Shown here piece after piece: positions 8,888-18,682 of a stretch of DNA of 64,000 nucleotides. The stretch's first letter is position 1; every line of letters begins with the position of its first letter. A program made the position numbers and the translations under genes. The DNA is from Candidatus Palauibacter polyketidifaciens (lineage in GTDB: Bacteria > Gemmatimonadota > Gemmatimonadetes > Palauibacterales > Palauibacteraceae): assembly GCF_947581785.1 (NCBI RefSeq), contig NZ_CANPVO010000015.1, forward strand, positions 1 to 64,000. Direction: 5' to 3'. Under the pieces are notes generated by a model. It did not search any database and had not been told where the DNA came from. It saw only the letters and a list, made by a program, of their open reading frames with translations.

Positions 8888-10402
8888 CTACTCAGGAGGC
8901 AACTCGCGGAAGAGGCGGTCGATGTCCGCGCCGGAGGCCCGCAGCGTTCGCATCCTCCGGATGTAGATGAGCGATCCCAGCGCCATGACGACGGTCCAGA
9001 GCAGCGTGGAGCTGAAGTACCACGCCGCGAAGCCCTCCGCGAGGTCCTTCCACGTGTGCGTCACGAGAAACGTCCCCAGCAGCACGATTCCCGCCACGCA
9101 CACGAACGTTCGCACGGCCGGGCCGCGCAGCACGCGGAAGTTCGCGGCGATCTCGGGGTTCCGCCGCGGGAGAACGAGCACGGAGACGCACATGAGGAGG
9201 AAGTTGACGAGCATCGACGTAACCATGATGTCGACGCCGAGGAAGAAGTCCCCCGCCCATTCGCTGCCGACGATCGCGACGGAGGCCAGCGCGGTCGAGA
9301 GAAGGATCGCGGCGTGCGGCGTGCGGTGCGTCGGGTGTACCCGGGCGAGGCCCGACGGAAAGATCCCGTCCTCGGCCCACGCGAAGACGAGGCGCGAGAC
9401 GGAGAGGATCATCGCCGGCAGGTCGTTGATGAGGGCGATCGCAGCCCCCGCCACGATGAGCACCGTCCACCCCGGCGGGAGCACGTAGCCGAGGAGTCCG
9501 GGGGCGGTGAGGTCCTGTTCCTGCGCCCGCGCCCACACGAATTCCCACGGAACCGTGTGATAGACGGCGGCCGTGAAGAGCAGGTAGTACGCGCCCACGA
9601 TGAAGACCGCGAGGCCGATCGCGAGGGGGAGCGCGCGGTTGGGATTCCGTGCCTCGCCGCCCGCCTGCGCGATCGCGTCGAAGCCGACGAAGCTGGCGAA
9701 GAGGAGGGCGGAAGCGGCGAGAAAGCCGGCCGGGTCGAGCGGCGGGGGCGCGGCCGCCGGCACCTCCACGCCTTCTCTCGCGAGCAGCGCCGCGGCGAAG
9801 TCGCCCTGGTCGAACGAGAATCCGGCCACGATGACGATCGCGCCGAGCGCGAACATGACGACCATGAGCGGCAGCACGGTGCGTTCGTAGGCCCTGAGGC
9901 CGCGCAGGTTCACCCACGCGAACGTCCACAGCATCGCGAGGGCCAGCCCCACCCGGACCGGGCCCGTGTCGAGCGCGCCGGCCACCCCCTCCATGCCGAG
10001 GGCGCCCGCGATGTCCCGCAGGAACGGGACGATGAGATAGGAGACGACCCCGATGACGATGGAGAGGCCGAACCACTGCGAGAAGCTCGCCACGAAGCCC
10101 CAGTACGGACCGAGCGCCCGACTCGCGAAGACGTAGCTCCCGCCGGCGCGCGGCATGGCGGAAGCGAGGATCGCGTAGGCGAGCCCCGCGATGACGGCCG
10201 GCAAGGCGCCGAACGCGAACGCCGGCAGTACGTTCTCCGCGATCCCCGGCACGTTCCGCTGGATCATGACGGGAACCACGTTGATCCCCGCGCCCAGCAT
10301 CGAGCAGATTCCCGTTGCCGCCAGCCCCCACAGTCCGAGTTGGCGCGCGAGTCCCGTTCCGCCGGCCCCCGGGGCCCCCGCGCCTCCGTCCAGCGTCGTC
10401 AG
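8888..10402 (-). CDS. APC superfamily amino-acid permease
   Basis: About 504 residues with 12 predictable membrane helices, starting with [15 protein letters not shown], the glycine-rich first-helix signature of amino acid/polyamine/organocation transporters, and including [18 protein letters not shown] in the usual place. The start is unusual: between the PEP synthase stop (10399) and the first helix there is no in-frame ATG, GTG or TTG. CTG at 10402 or 10393, behind a GGAGGAAG ribosome site inside the end of the PEP synthase gene, are the only candidates. The role is uptake or exchange of an amino acid or amine; the substrate is not determinable. It lies between PEP synthase and the aldo-keto reductase fusion, probably in one transcript. 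Confidence 0.88.
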   Translation of the reverse strand: MTTLDGGAGAPGAGGTGLARQLGLWGLAATGICSMLGAGINVVPVMIQRNVPGIAENVLPAFAFGALPAVIAGLAYAILASAMPRAGGSYVFASRALGPYWGFVASFSQWFGLSIVIGVVSYLIVPFLRDIAGALGMEGVAGALDTGPVRVGLALAMLWTFAWVNLRGLRAYERTVLPLMVVMFALGAIVIVAGFSFDQGDFAAALLAREGVEVPAAAPPPLDPAGFLAASALLFASFVGFDAIAQAGGEARNPNRALPLAIGLAVFIVGAYYLLFTAAVYHTVPWEFVWARAQEQDLTAPGLLGYVLPPGWTVLIVAGAAIALINDLPAMILSVSRLVFAWAEDGIFPSGLARVHPTHRTPHAAILLSTALASVAIVGSEWAGDFFLGVDIMVTSMLVNFLLMCVSVLVLPRRNPEIAANFRVLRGPAVRTFVCVAGIVLLGTFLVTHTWKDLAEGFAAWYFSSTLLWTVVMALGSLIYIRRMRTLRASGADIDRLFRELPPE

Positions 10403-12807
10403 ACTTCCTCCCCCGCGAGGAACATCCACGTCTCGACGGCGGTGTCCGGGTTGAGCGACATGCTCTCGATCCCCTCCTCCACGAGCCAGCGCGCCAGATC
10501 GGGGTGGTCCGACGGTCCCTGCCCGCAGATGCCGATGTACTTGCCCGCCGTCGCGCAGGCGCGGATCGCCATCGAGAGCGTCGCCTTCACCGCCGCGTCG
10601 CGCTCGTCGAAGATGTCGGCGATGAGCCCGGAGTCGCGGTCGAGGCCGAGGGTGAGCTGCGTCATGTCGTTCGACCCGATCGACATCCCGTCGAAGTGCT
10701 CGAGGAACTCGTCCGCGAGCAGGGCGTTCGAGGGAAGCTCGCACATCATGATGAGCCGCAGACCGTCCTTCCCGCGGGCGAGGCCGTTCTCCGCCAGGAG
10801 GTCGACGACGGCCCGCGCCTCGGCCACGGTGCGGACGAAGGGGACCATCACCCACACGTTGTCCAGTCCGATCCGGCCGCGGACACGCCGCAGCGCCCGG
10901 CATTCGAGTTCGAAGGCGGGGCGAAAACTCTCCGAGACGTAGCGGGACGCGCCGCGGAAGCCGAGCATCGGGTTCTCCTCGTGGGGCTCGTAGCGGCGGC
11001 CGCCGATGAGGTCCGCGTATTCGTTCGACTTGAAGTCGGACAGGCGCACGATGACCGGCTCGGGGGCAAAGGCCGCGGCGATCGTGGCGATCCCCTCGGT
11101 CAGCTTCTCGACGTAGAACTCGACCGGATCCGCGTAGCCGGCGTGCTGGAAGCGGATCTCCCGCTGGAGTTCGTCCGGCAGGCTTTCGAAGTCGAGCAGG
11201 GCCTGCGGATGGACGCCGATCATGCGGTTGATGATGAACTCGAGCCGGGCGAGGCCGACCCCGGAGTTGGGGATGGAGGCGAAATCGAACGCGCGGTCGG
11301 GGTTCCCCACGTTGAGCATGACCTTGAGCGGGATCTCCGGCATGGCGCCGAGCCGGATCTCTCCCTCCTCGAAGTCGAGCAGCCCTTCGTAGACGTAGCC
11401 CGCGTCGCCCTCGGCGCAGGACACCGTCACCTCGTCGGCGTCAGCAAGCTCCGTCGTCGCATCGCCGCAGCCCACTACCGCGGGGATGCCGAGTTCCCGC
11501 GCGATGATCGCCGCGTGGCAGGTGCGGCCGCCGCGATTCGTGACGATGGCGGCGGACTGCTTCATCATCGGTTCCCAGTCCGGGTCCGTCATGTCCGTGA
11601 CGAGCACATCGCCGCGCCGGAAGCGCGCGATCTCCGAGGCGGACTCGATGACGCGCGCCGGACCGCCCCCGATCCGGCCGCCGATGCTGCGCCCCTCGGC
11701 GAGCACCCGGCCCCGCTCCTTGAGTGTGAAGCGGGAGATGACGCCGCCGGCGCGACTCTGCACGGTTTCCGGGCGCGCCTGCAGGATCCGCAACGCACCG
11801 TCGATGCCGTCCCGGGCCCACTCGATGTCCATGGGACGGCCGTAGTGGTCCTCGATGAGGAGCGCCTGGCGGGCGAGTTCGTGCACCTCATCGTCCGTCA
11901 GCGAGAAACGGAGCCGCTCCTCGGCGGGAACGTCGACCGTCCTGACGGAGGCGGCCGCGGAATCCGAGTCCGCGTACACGAGCTTGATCGCCTTCCCCCC
12001 CAGGTTCCGACGCAGGATCGCGTGGCGCCCGGCGCGCAGCGCGGGCTTGTAGACGTAGAACTCGTCCGGGTTCACGCCCCCCTGCACGACGGTTTCTCCC
12101 AGACCGTACGCGCTCGTGATGAACACGACGTCCCGGAACCCCGACTCGGTATCCAGCGTGAACATCACCCCGCTCGACCCCTTGTCCGCGCGCACCATGC
12201 GCTGGACGCCGACGGAGAGCGCAACGTCGCGATGCGCGAACCCGTGGTGGACGCGGTAGGCGATCGCGCGGTCGGTGAAGAGCGAACCGTAGACCTCGTG
12301 GACCGCCGCGAGGACCGCCTCCACGCCCCGGACGTTGAGCAGCGTGTCCTGCTGTCCCGCGAAGGAGGCTTCCGGGAGGTCCTCGGCTGTGGCGGAGGAG
12401 CGCACGGCGACGGAAACGTCGCCCGGGGCGCTGCCGCCAGCGCCGAGTTCGCTGTAGGCCGTCTCGATCCGGGCGGCGAGTCCCGGCGAAAGCGGCGTAT
12501 CGGCGATCCAGCCCCGTATTTCGTGGCCTGCGCGGGCCAGCGCCCCCAGATCCTCGACGTCCAGGGCATCGAGCGAAGCGTGGATGCGCGCTCCCAGTTC
12601 GCCCGCAAGGAAATCGCGGTAGGCCCGGGCCGTGATCGCGAAGCCGCCCGGGACATCCACCCCCGCGGCCGAGAGATGGGAGATCATCTCGCCGAGAGAT
12701 GCGTTCTTTCCCCCGACCGATTCGAGATCGGCGAGTCCGATCGACTCGAATGGCGCGATATACGAGGCTGAATGCGCGGGCAAGGCGGCTCCGGGCGGTT
12801 GTCTCAA
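10399..12807 (-). CDS. ppsA: Phosphoenolpyruvate synthase
   Basis: 802 residues, full length for the family. The ATP-grasp pyruvate-phosphate dikinase domain is first ([31 protein letters not shown]), the phosphohistidine swivel domain next ([21 protein letters not shown], His accepting phosphate from ATP), and the PEP-binding barrel last ([29 protein letters not shown] with the catalytic Cys). It makes PEP from pyruvate and ATP, the first step of gluconeogenesis. The listed start is TTG at 12807; a second in-frame TTG at 12783 has GGAG 5 nt upstream and may be the true start. The gene encoding its regulatory kinase/phosphorylase starts 30 nt away on the other strand. Confidence 0.96.
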   Translation of the reverse strand: MRQPPGAALPAHSASYIAPFESIGLADLESVGGKNASLGEMISHLSAAGVDVPGGFAITARAYRDFLAGELGARIHASLDALDVEDLGALARAGHEIRGWIADTPLSPGLAARIETAYSELGAGGSAPGDVSVAVRSSATAEDLPEASFAGQQDTLLNVRGVEAVLAAVHEVYGSLFTDRAIAYRVHHGFAHRDVALSVGVQRMVRADKGSSGVMFTLDTESGFRDVVFITSAYGLGETVVQGGVNPDEFYVYKPALRAGRHAILRRNLGGKAIKLVYADSDSAAASVRTVDVPAEERLRFSLTDDEVHELARQALLIEDHYGRPMDIEWARDGIDGALRILQARPETVQSRAGGVISRFTLKERGRVLAEGRSIGGRIGGGPARVIESASEIARFRRGDVLVTDMTDPDWEPMMKQSAAIVTNRGGRTCHAAIIARELGIPAVVGCGDATTELADADEVTVSCAEGDAGYVYEGLLDFEEGEIRLGAMPEIPLKVMLNVGNPDRAFDFASIPNSGVGLARLEFIINRMIGVHPQALLDFESLPDELQREIRFQHAGYADPVEFYVEKLTEGIATIAAAFAPEPVIVRLSDFKSNEYADLIGGRRYEPHEENPMLGFRGASRYVSESFRPAFELECRALRRVRGRIGLDNVWVMVPFVRTVAEARAVVDLLAENGLARGKDGLRLIMMCELPSNALLADEFLEHFDGMSIGSNDMTQLTLGLDRDSGLIADIFDERDAAVKATLSMAIRACATAGKYIGICGQGPSDHPDLARWLVEEGIESMSLNPDTAVETWMFLAGEEV

Positions 12808-12836
12808 GCCAATCGAAGCGGGAGAATCAGCGTACG

Positions 12837-13673
12837 ATGACCCAGCGAACGGTTTTCTTCGTTTCCGACCACTCGGGCGTCACGGCCGAGACCCTCGGCC
12901 ACAGCCTGATCGCGCAGTTCGACGCCCTCGACTTCACGAAAATCACCGTACCATTCGTCTCCACCGTCGACAAGGCGAAACGGGCTGCCAGGAACATCAA
13001 CACCACGGCGCGCGTGCAGGGGTCGCCGCCCATCGTCTTCAGCACCCTCGTGAAGGAGGACGTGCGCGACACCGTGCGTGAGATCGTGGAGGAGACCGAC
13101 GCCCTCTTCCTGGATTTCTTCGACTCCTTTCTCGATCCGCTCGAGAAGGAATTCGGCCACAAGTCGCAGCACGCCATGGGCGTGTCCCACGGAATCCAGA
13201 ACTACCGGGAATACGACCGCCGCATCGAGGCGATGAACTTCGCGCTGTCCCACGATGACGGCTCGAACCCGCAGGGATACGACCGGGCCGACCTCGTGCT
13301 GATCGGCGTGTCGCGATCGGGGAAGACCCCGACCTGCCTTTATCTCGCCCTCCAGTACGGCGTGTTCGCCGCGAACTATCCCCTCACGGGAAGCGATCTG
13401 GAGGAGCGGAGGGTCCCGTCCGTCCTCTCCCCGCACCGCGACAAGATCTACGGGCTCACGATCGAGCCCCAGCGCCTCGGGGAGTTGCGGAGCGCGCGCG
13501 GCATCGGCCGGCGCTACGCCTCGCCCCGCCAGGTGAGTTTCGAGATCCGCCAGGCTCAGTCGCTGTTCGAACGCCTCGACATCCCCTTCATCGACGCCAC
13601 GCGCTGCTCGATCGAGGAACTGGCCAGCCGGATCCTCGACGCGACCCGCCTCGAACGGCGCACGACATCATGA
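12837..13673 (+). CDS. ppsR: PEP synthase regulatory protein (bifunctional kinase/pyrophosphorylase, DUF299)
   Basis: 278 residues. It opens with [17 protein letters not shown], typical of the PSRP family, and has the P-loop [15 protein letters not shown] near residue 156. Members phosphorylate a threonine of PEP synthase (ADP-dependent) and reverse this with phosphate, switching gluconeogenesis. The ATG at 12837 follows GGGAGA and is favoured over upstream in-frame codons that would overlap ppsA. The divergent placement next to ppsA fits the partner assignment, although the short gap means both promoters must overlap one another or the coding ends. The stop overlaps an ATG of the next frame (ATGA), but the next gene probably starts 27 nt later. 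Confidence 0.95.
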   Translation: MTQRTVFFVSDHSGVTAETLGHSLIAQFDALDFTKITVPFVSTVDKAKRAARNINTTARVQGSPPIVFSTLVKEDVRDTVREIVEETDALFLDFFDSFLDPLEKEFGHKSQHAMGVSHGIQNYREYDRRIEAMNFALSHDDGSNPQGYDRADLVLIGVSRSGKTPTCLYLALQYGVFAANYPLTGSDLEERRVPSVLSPHRDKIYGLTIEPQRLGELRSARGIGRRYASPRQVSFEIRQAQSLFERLDIPFIDATRCSIEELASRILDATRLERRTTS

Positions 13674-13699
13674 TTCACTCTCCGACCGGAGGTCCCGCC

Positions 13700-16600
13700 A
13701 TGTGTGATTCCCGCACCGATTCGGCTCTCGGCGCCCGACCGGCACCTGCCGGCCCCCGTTTGGCTCCCGCCGGCGTCTCGACGCTGCTCGGTCTCGCGCT
13801 CGCCGCGCCCGGGGCCGCCGCGCTCCCGCAGGAGGGTGACGCGGCCCAGGCGTGGGATGTGACCGCGCCGCTCGGCGCGACGCGGGAGGTCGATTTCACG
13901 ACGGACGAGGGGACGTGGATGTCGATCGACCTCGAGCCGGGGGGGCAGTGGCTCGTGTTCGACCTGCTCGGGCACATCTACCGGCTTCCCGTTGAAGGAG
14001 GCGAAGCGGAGGTCCTCACGCAGAACACCGGCGTGGCCGTGAACTACCACCCGGCCCTGTCGCCCGACGGGGCCACGATCGCCTTCATCTCCGACCGCGG
14101 GGGCCAGAGCAACCTGTGGCTGATGGACGCGGACGGCTCGGACCCACGTCCCGTGTTCGAGGACCAGGGGCTGCGCGCATGGGAGCCCGCCTGGAGTCCC
14201 GATGGCCGCTTCATCGCGGTGCGGCGGGCTTCGACGCGGCGGGGCGGGGGCGGTCCGGCGCCGGGCATCTGGATGTACGCGAAGGACGGCGGCGGGGGCG
14301 TGCAACTCGTCGGCTCGGACTATTCCGGCGCCCAGTGGCCTTCGTTCTCGCCCGACGGAGGGTCGCTCTACTTCCACTTCCGGGCCGCGCCTCCGGGGCT
14401 GGGGTCCGGCCGGCTGGACATGACACAGGGCCACAAGCAGATCCGGCGCCTCGACCTCGAGACGGGACGGGTCGACGAGATCACCTCCGGCATCACGGTC
14501 CAGCAGGGGCAGACGTCGAGCGGCGGGGCGATCGCGCCGGAACCGTCTCCGGACGGGCGCTGGCTCGCCTTCGCACGCCGCATCCCGGACGGGACGATCT
14601 CTCACGACGGGCACCGCTTCGGGCCCCGCACCGCGCTCTGGCTGCGCGAGCTGGAGACGGGGGCCGAGCGCGTCCTCATGGACCCGATCGAGGTGGACAT
14701 GGCGGAGGGGATGAAGGTGTCCCGCGACCTGCCCGGGTACAGCTGGGCTTCGGACTCGCGCTCGCTCGTGGTCTCGGCGGGCGGGAAGATCCGCCGCGTG
14801 GACCTCGACGGCGCCGTCGCGACGATCCCCTTCACCGCCCGCGTGCAGCGGACGATCTCGGAGATGGCGGGCCGCCCGCAGATGGCGCTCGGCGAGACGT
14901 TCCGGGTGAAGTTCCCGCGCTGGACCGCCTCCTCGCCGGACGGGAGCCGGCTCGCCTTCCAGGCGGTGGGGCGGGTGTGGATCATGGACCTGCCGGACGG
15001 GACGCCGCGGAGGCTCACGCCGGATTCGTTCCAGCCGTTCGAGATGGCGCCCGCGTGGTCGCCGGACGGGCGCTCGATCGCCTTCACGAGCTGGGCGGAC
15101 GCCGCCCAGGGACAGGTGTGGCGGGTGCCGGCGGACGGCGGCGAACCACGGCAGCTCACGACGCGGGCGGCGGAATACCTCAACACCGTGTGGAGTCCTG
15201 ACGGCGGGGACATCGTCGTCACGCGGGGGTCGGGTGCGACGACTCGCGGCCGGACCGTGGCGAGCAACCAGTTCTTCGACTTCGTGCGCGTGCCGGCGGA
15301 GGGCGGCGACGCGACGCTGATCGCGAAGGTGGCGCGGCCCTACACCGGCGGGCGTCCGCTCATGCCGCGGCGGCCCGTCGCGCAGGCGTCGTTCGGACCC
15401 GACGGGCGGCTCTTCTATCCTGAGACACTGGGGCCCGGCGACGGCGAGCCGGCGGGGACGGAGATCGCCTCCATCCGCCTCGACGGGAGCGACCGCCGCG
15501 TCCACTTCACGCTGCCGGACGCGGACGAGGCGGCGGTGTCGCCGGACGGGGCGTGGCTCGCCTTCCAGGAGGGCGACAATGTGTACCGGATGCCGTTCCC
15601 ATACGGCGGGACGGGATCCAACATCGTCCGCATCGCCAAGCGCAACGGCCAGCTCCCGGTCACGCAGGTCAGCTTCGAGGGCGGGATCCATCCCCGCTGG
15701 CGCGACGCGAACACGCTCGAGTTCGTGAGCGGCCCGCGCTACTACATGCACGACCCGAACAGCGGCGAGACGGTCGAAACGCCGATCGACCTCGAACTCC
15801 CGCGCCACATCGCCCGCGGCAGCGTCGCCTTCACCGGCGCCCGCATCATCACGGCCGAGGACGACCAGGTCATCGAGGGCGGCGACATCGTCGTTCGGGA
15901 CGGCCGCCTCGCCTGCATCGGCGAGTGCGACACCGCCGGGGCGGATCGCGTGATCGACGCGGCCGGCACGACGATCATGCCCGGCCTCATCGACATGCAC
16001 GCGCACCATCACCGCGACCATGTGGGCGTGATCCCGCAGCGCAACTGGGAATCCGCGATCTACATGGCGTACGGGGTCACGACGACGCTCGACAACTCGC
16101 AGTGGTCGTCGAACGTCTTCCCCGCCGCCGAACTCGTCGAGGCGGGCGCCATGATCGGCCCGCGCACCTATAGCACCGGGGACCCGGTCTATTCCGGCGA
16201 CGGTGCGCGCCAGAACGAGATCTCGAGCTACGAGTTGGCGGACCAGAACGTCGCGCGCCTCGCCTCCTGGGGCGCGGTGATGATCAAGGAGTACCTGCAG
16301 CCGCGCCGCGACCAGCGGCAGTGGGTCACCGACGCGGCGCGCGTGCGCGGCCTGCGCGTGACCGCCGAGGGCGGCGATATCGAGTACAACATGGGCATGA
16401 TCATGGACGGCCACACCGGCTGGGAGCACCCGCTGAGCTACGTGCCGCTGTACGACGACGTCGCGAAGTTCTTCGGGCAGGCCGACGCCGTATACTCCCC
16501 CACCTTCATCGTCGGCGGTCCCGGCGCCTGGAACGAGGAGTACTTCTACCAGACCGACGACGTGTGGAAGGACGAGAAGCTGCGCCGCTGGCTCCCGTGG

Positions 16601-17119
16601 CGGATGCTCATCCCCTCCACCCGGCGCCGCATGATGCGCCCGGAGACGGACTACAGCTTCCCCCTCATCGCGCGCGGCCTCGGCGACATCATCGAGGAGG
16701 GCGGCTGGGGCGCGATCGGTTCGCACGGCCAGCTGCACGGCCTCGGGTCCCACTACGAGGTGTGGATGGCCGCGGCGGGCACGGACGAGATGACGGGAAT
16801 CGAGGTCGGCACGATCCACGGCGCCCACTTCCTGGGCCTGGCGCACGAGACCGGATCGCTCGCCGAGGGCAAGCTGGCGGACTTCATCGTCCTCAACTCG
16901 AACCCGCTCGACGACATCCGGAACACGGCGGACATCCGACTCGTGGTCAAGGACGGGATCGTGTACGACGCGGACACGCTCGACGAGGTGTGGCCCGACC
17001 CGAGACCGTTCGGCGAGTACTACTGGGTGGACGAAGACGCGCTCATGAGCGACGACCGCTCCACCGACTACTGGGACCGTCGGAGGGAGGGCGGCGGCGG
17101 TCCCGATCCCCGGAACTGA
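13700..17119 (+). CDS. Exported PD40 beta-propeller / amidohydrolase fusion
   Basis: 1139 residues from the ATG at 13700, preferred over ATG 13670 because GGAGG lies 7 nt upstream. After an export signal, residues about 50-700 carry many TolB-like PD40 propeller units (the xxSPDGxxIAFxSxR pattern recurs about eight times). Residues about 710-1110 are a metal-dependent amidohydrolase: GLIDMHAHHH (HxH), MIKEYLQP with the candidate bridging Lys, HTGWEHP and GSHGQLHGLGSHYE as later ligands, and SLAEGKLADFIVLNSNPL at the end. This propeller/amidohydrolase architecture is known in exported proteins of Bacteroidota and Gemmatimonadota and is often called amidohydrolase or prolidase-like; the substrate is probably a peptide or cyclic amide. 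It follows ppsR closely and may be co-transcribed. Confidence 0.9.
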   Translation: MCDSRTDSALGARPAPAGPRLAPAGVSTLLGLALAAPGAAALPQEGDAAQAWDVTAPLGATREVDFTTDEGTWMSIDLEPGGQWLVFDLLGHIYRLPVEGGEAEVLTQNTGVAVNYHPALSPDGATIAFISDRGGQSNLWLMDADGSDPRPVFEDQGLRAWEPAWSPDGRFIAVRRASTRRGGGGPAPGIWMYAKDGGGGVQLVGSDYSGAQWPSFSPDGGSLYFHFRAAPPGLGSGRLDMTQGHKQIRRLDLETGRVDEITSGITVQQGQTSSGGAIAPEPSPDGRWLAFARRIPDGTISHDGHRFGPRTALWLRELETGAERVLMDPIEVDMAEGMKVSRDLPGYSWASDSRSLVVSAGGKIRRVDLDGAVATIPFTARVQRTISEMAGRPQMALGETFRVKFPRWTASSPDGSRLAFQAVGRVWIMDLPDGTPRRLTPDSFQPFEMAPAWSPDGRSIAFTSWADAAQGQVWRVPADGGEPRQLTTRAAEYLNTVWSPDGGDIVVTRGSGATTRGRTVASNQFFDFVRVPAEGGDATLIAKVARPYTGGRPLMPRRPVAQASFGPDGRLFYPETLGPGDGEPAGTEIASIRLDGSDRRVHFTLPDADEAAVSPDGAWLAFQEGDNVYRMPFPYGGTGSNIVRIAKRNGQLPVTQVSFEGGIHPRWRDANTLEFVSGPRYYMHDPNSGETVETPIDLELPRHIARGSVAFTGARIITAEDDQVIEGGDIVVRDGRLACIGECDTAGADRVIDAAGTTIMPGLIDMHAHHHRDHVGVIPQRNWESAIYMAYGVTTTLDNSQWSSNVFPAAELVEAGAMIGPRTYSTGDPVYSGDGARQNEISSYELADQNVARLASWGAVMIKEYLQPRRDQRQWVTDAARVRGLRVTAEGGDIEYNMGMIMDGHTGWEHPLSYVPLYDDVAKFFGQADAVYSPTFIVGGPGAWNEEYFYQTDDVWKDEKLRRWLPWRMLIPSTRRRMMRPETDYSFPLIARGLGDIIEEGGWGAIGSHGQLHGLGSHYEVWMAAAGTDEMTGIEVGTIHGAHFLGLAHETGSLAEGKLADFIVLNSNPLDDIRNTADIRLVVKDGIVYDADTLDEVWPDPRPFGEYYWVDEDALMSDDRSTDYWDRRREGGGGPDPRN

Positions 17120-17251
17120 CATTGTGACAGGGTGCTAGCTGGACGCGGACGTCAGTTGATCCCAGGTTGAGGGTTATCGGGAACCTGGACACGGAAGGCT
17201 GCGGTCCAGAGAGCTGCAGCACGTGATTCGGTTCCGGAGGAGGCAGGCGTA

Positions 17252-17650
17252 ATGGGAGCGGAACTCATCGGGATTCTGAGCGTGGGCGCGGCGCTGGCCG
17301 CGCTCATCCTCGGCGTTTCGCACAGGCACCGCGACGACATGAAGGGAATGCGCGGCGAGATCCACGGGCTTCGCGACGAGGTGCGCGGCGAGATCCACGG
17401 GCTTCGCGACGAGGTGCGCGGCGAGATCCACGGGCTTCGCGACGAGGTGCGCGGCGAGATCCACGGGCTTCGCGGAGAGATGCAGGGGATGCGCGCGGAG
17501 CTTCGAGAGGAGATTCAGGGTGTGCGGAGCGAAGTGAACGACCTCCGCGGAGAAGTACACGAGTTCCGCGTGGAGATCACGGATCGGGTGGCACGGATCG
17601 AGGCGAAGGTGTTCAACGGCGCGGCGGCCGAACCGGGCAACGCGGCGTGA
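17252..17650 (+). CDS. Small membrane-anchored coiled-coil protein with 11-residue repeats
   Basis: 132 residues. An N-terminal membrane helix (LIGILSVGAALAALILGV, residues 5-22) is followed by a charged rod in which the 11-residue unit GEIHGLRDEVR occurs three times identically and a fourth time in part, then degenerates (GEMQGMRAELR, EEIQGVRSEVN). Spacing of the hydrophobic positions fits a hendecad coiled coil. The ATG follows GGAGG about 12 nt upstream. No enzyme domain is present; it probably forms a homo-oligomeric stalk facing the cytoplasm or periplasm. Function unknown. The repeat units are nearly identical at DNA level, so copy number may vary between strains. Confidence 0.75.
   Translation: MGAELIGILSVGAALAALILGVSHRHRDDMKGMRGEIHGLRDEVRGEIHGLRDEVRGEIHGLRDEVRGEIHGLRGEMQGMRAELREEIQGVRSEVNDLRGEVHEFRVEITDRVARIEAKVFNGAAAEPGNAA
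17351..17474 (+). repeat. 33-bp tandem repeat encoding hendecad units
   Basis: Three exact 33-bp copies (17351-17383, 17384-17416, 17417-17449) and a 25-bp partial fourth, each beginning CGCGGCGAGATCCACGGGCT. The period is a multiple of three, so copies can be gained or lost without a frameshift. The repeat encodes the coiled-coil rod of the overlapping gene. Confidence 0.95.
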
Positions 17651-17669
17651 TCGCAGCGGCCGGGTTCCG

Positions 17670-18569
17670 TCAGTCGTTGCCGGCGATCGAGCGGCGGATG
17701 GCGCGGGCGGTGATCCCGGCCCGGTAGTCGACGAGGCGCCGTCCGTTCTCGATCGTCCGTTCCACCGGTGAGAGATCGACGCCGTTGATCGAGAGGAGGC
17801 CCGCTTCGAGCCGCTGATCCGCGCGGATCGTGTTCGGATCGACCGTCGCCATTATGGATGAATAGTGATAGTCGTCGTGGTACTCGTTGCGGGTGGCGAC
17901 GCACTCGTCCGGCTGCTGGAATATTCCCAGTTCCTCCTTCAGATAGTCGCAACTGTAGATGTCTTCCGTATAGTATTCCGGGATGAAATGGACGCGTGCC
18001 GGTCTGTCCGCCCAGGCCGCGTTGAGGGCGGCGGCCACGTTCTCCATCCCGCTCACGTTCCCTCCGCTGTCCCCGATGAGGACAAGATCCTCGAACCCGT
18101 GCACGGCGAGGCTGCCCAGGACGTCCGTGAGCATGGCCTCGAACGTCTCCTGCCGGACGCTGATCGTGGCATGGTAGCGCATGTGTCCGGACGGCGGATC
18201 GATGTTCCCCTCCGGCACGAGCTTGATGACCGGGGCGACGAGCGCGTTCCCCAGTTCGCGCGCGATCGCCTCCGCCGTGGCCCGCAGCACGAAGTTGTGC
18301 TTGCCGCTGGCCAGGTAGGGGCCGTTCTGCTCGATGCCGCCGGTGCCGATGATCGCCGTCGTCATCCCCTCGGCGAGCGCGTCGCGCACCTCCATCCACG
18401 TCATCTCTTCGATCCACACCGTGTCGAGCCGGTCGATCGGGCGCGGAGCGTCGAGATCCTGAGCGTGGAGCGGAGCGGCGGCGACGACCGCGAGAGCGAA
18501 CAGCCCGCACGCGGCGAGTCGGCGGGCGCGGCGCGAGGGCGGCGTGCGAGGCGGGGCTTGGCTTGTCAC
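17670..18569 (-). CDS. Exported creatininase-family protein with altered metal site
   Basis: 299 residues with a signal peptide (GLFALAVVAAAPLHAQ) from a GTG start. The fold signature GGIEQNGPYLASGKHN (residues 78-92) aligns with the creatininase motif ExHGPHLPLxTD, but the first His is Asn82 and the later Asp position is replaced by a His-containing stretch. NGHGGN is replaced by GDSGGN (166-171). A His/Asp-rich segment (NEYHDDYHYSS) near residue 240 sits where the usual metal-binding HAGE lies. Creatininase-family enzymes are zinc or manganese amidohydrolases acting on cyclic amides. Metal binding here is presumably rearranged, and activity is uncertain. It is divergent from the exported amidase, sharing a 113-bp intergenic promoter region. 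Confidence 0.8.
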   Translation of the reverse strand: MTSQAPPRTPPSRRARRLAACGLFALAVVAAAPLHAQDLDAPRPIDRLDTVWIEEMTWMEVRDALAEGMTTAIIGTGGIEQNGPYLASGKHNFVLRATAEAIARELGNALVAPVIKLVPEGNIDPPSGHMRYHATISVRQETFEAMLTDVLGSLAVHGFEDLVLIGDSGGNVSGMENVAAALNAAWADRPARVHFIPEYYTEDIYSCDYLKEELGIFQQPDECVATRNEYHDDYHYSSIMATVDPNTIRADQRLEAGLLSINGVDLSPVERTIENGRRLVDYRAGITARAIRRSIAGND

Positions 18570-18682
18570 GGCGGTCTCCCGGGATCGAGGCTACGGCGGG
18601 CAGCGGGTCATCCCTTACTATACGGCGACGACCGGGCGAGATTCGAGGTCCGCGTCGGAGTCCCGGAAATTCGGAGGGTCCC

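Noticed and set aside
13556..17122. Very long open frame antisense to the propeller/amidohydrolase gene (similar ones at 51822-56021 and 59629-62280, minus strand)
   Set aside because: High GC removes stop codons from opposite frames. The translations are Arg/Pro/Val-rich without recognisable domains, while the plus-strand proteins have clear motifs.
17351..17474. CRISPR-like repeat array
   Set aside because: The 33-bp units are directly adjacent without spacers and lie in frame in a coding sequence.
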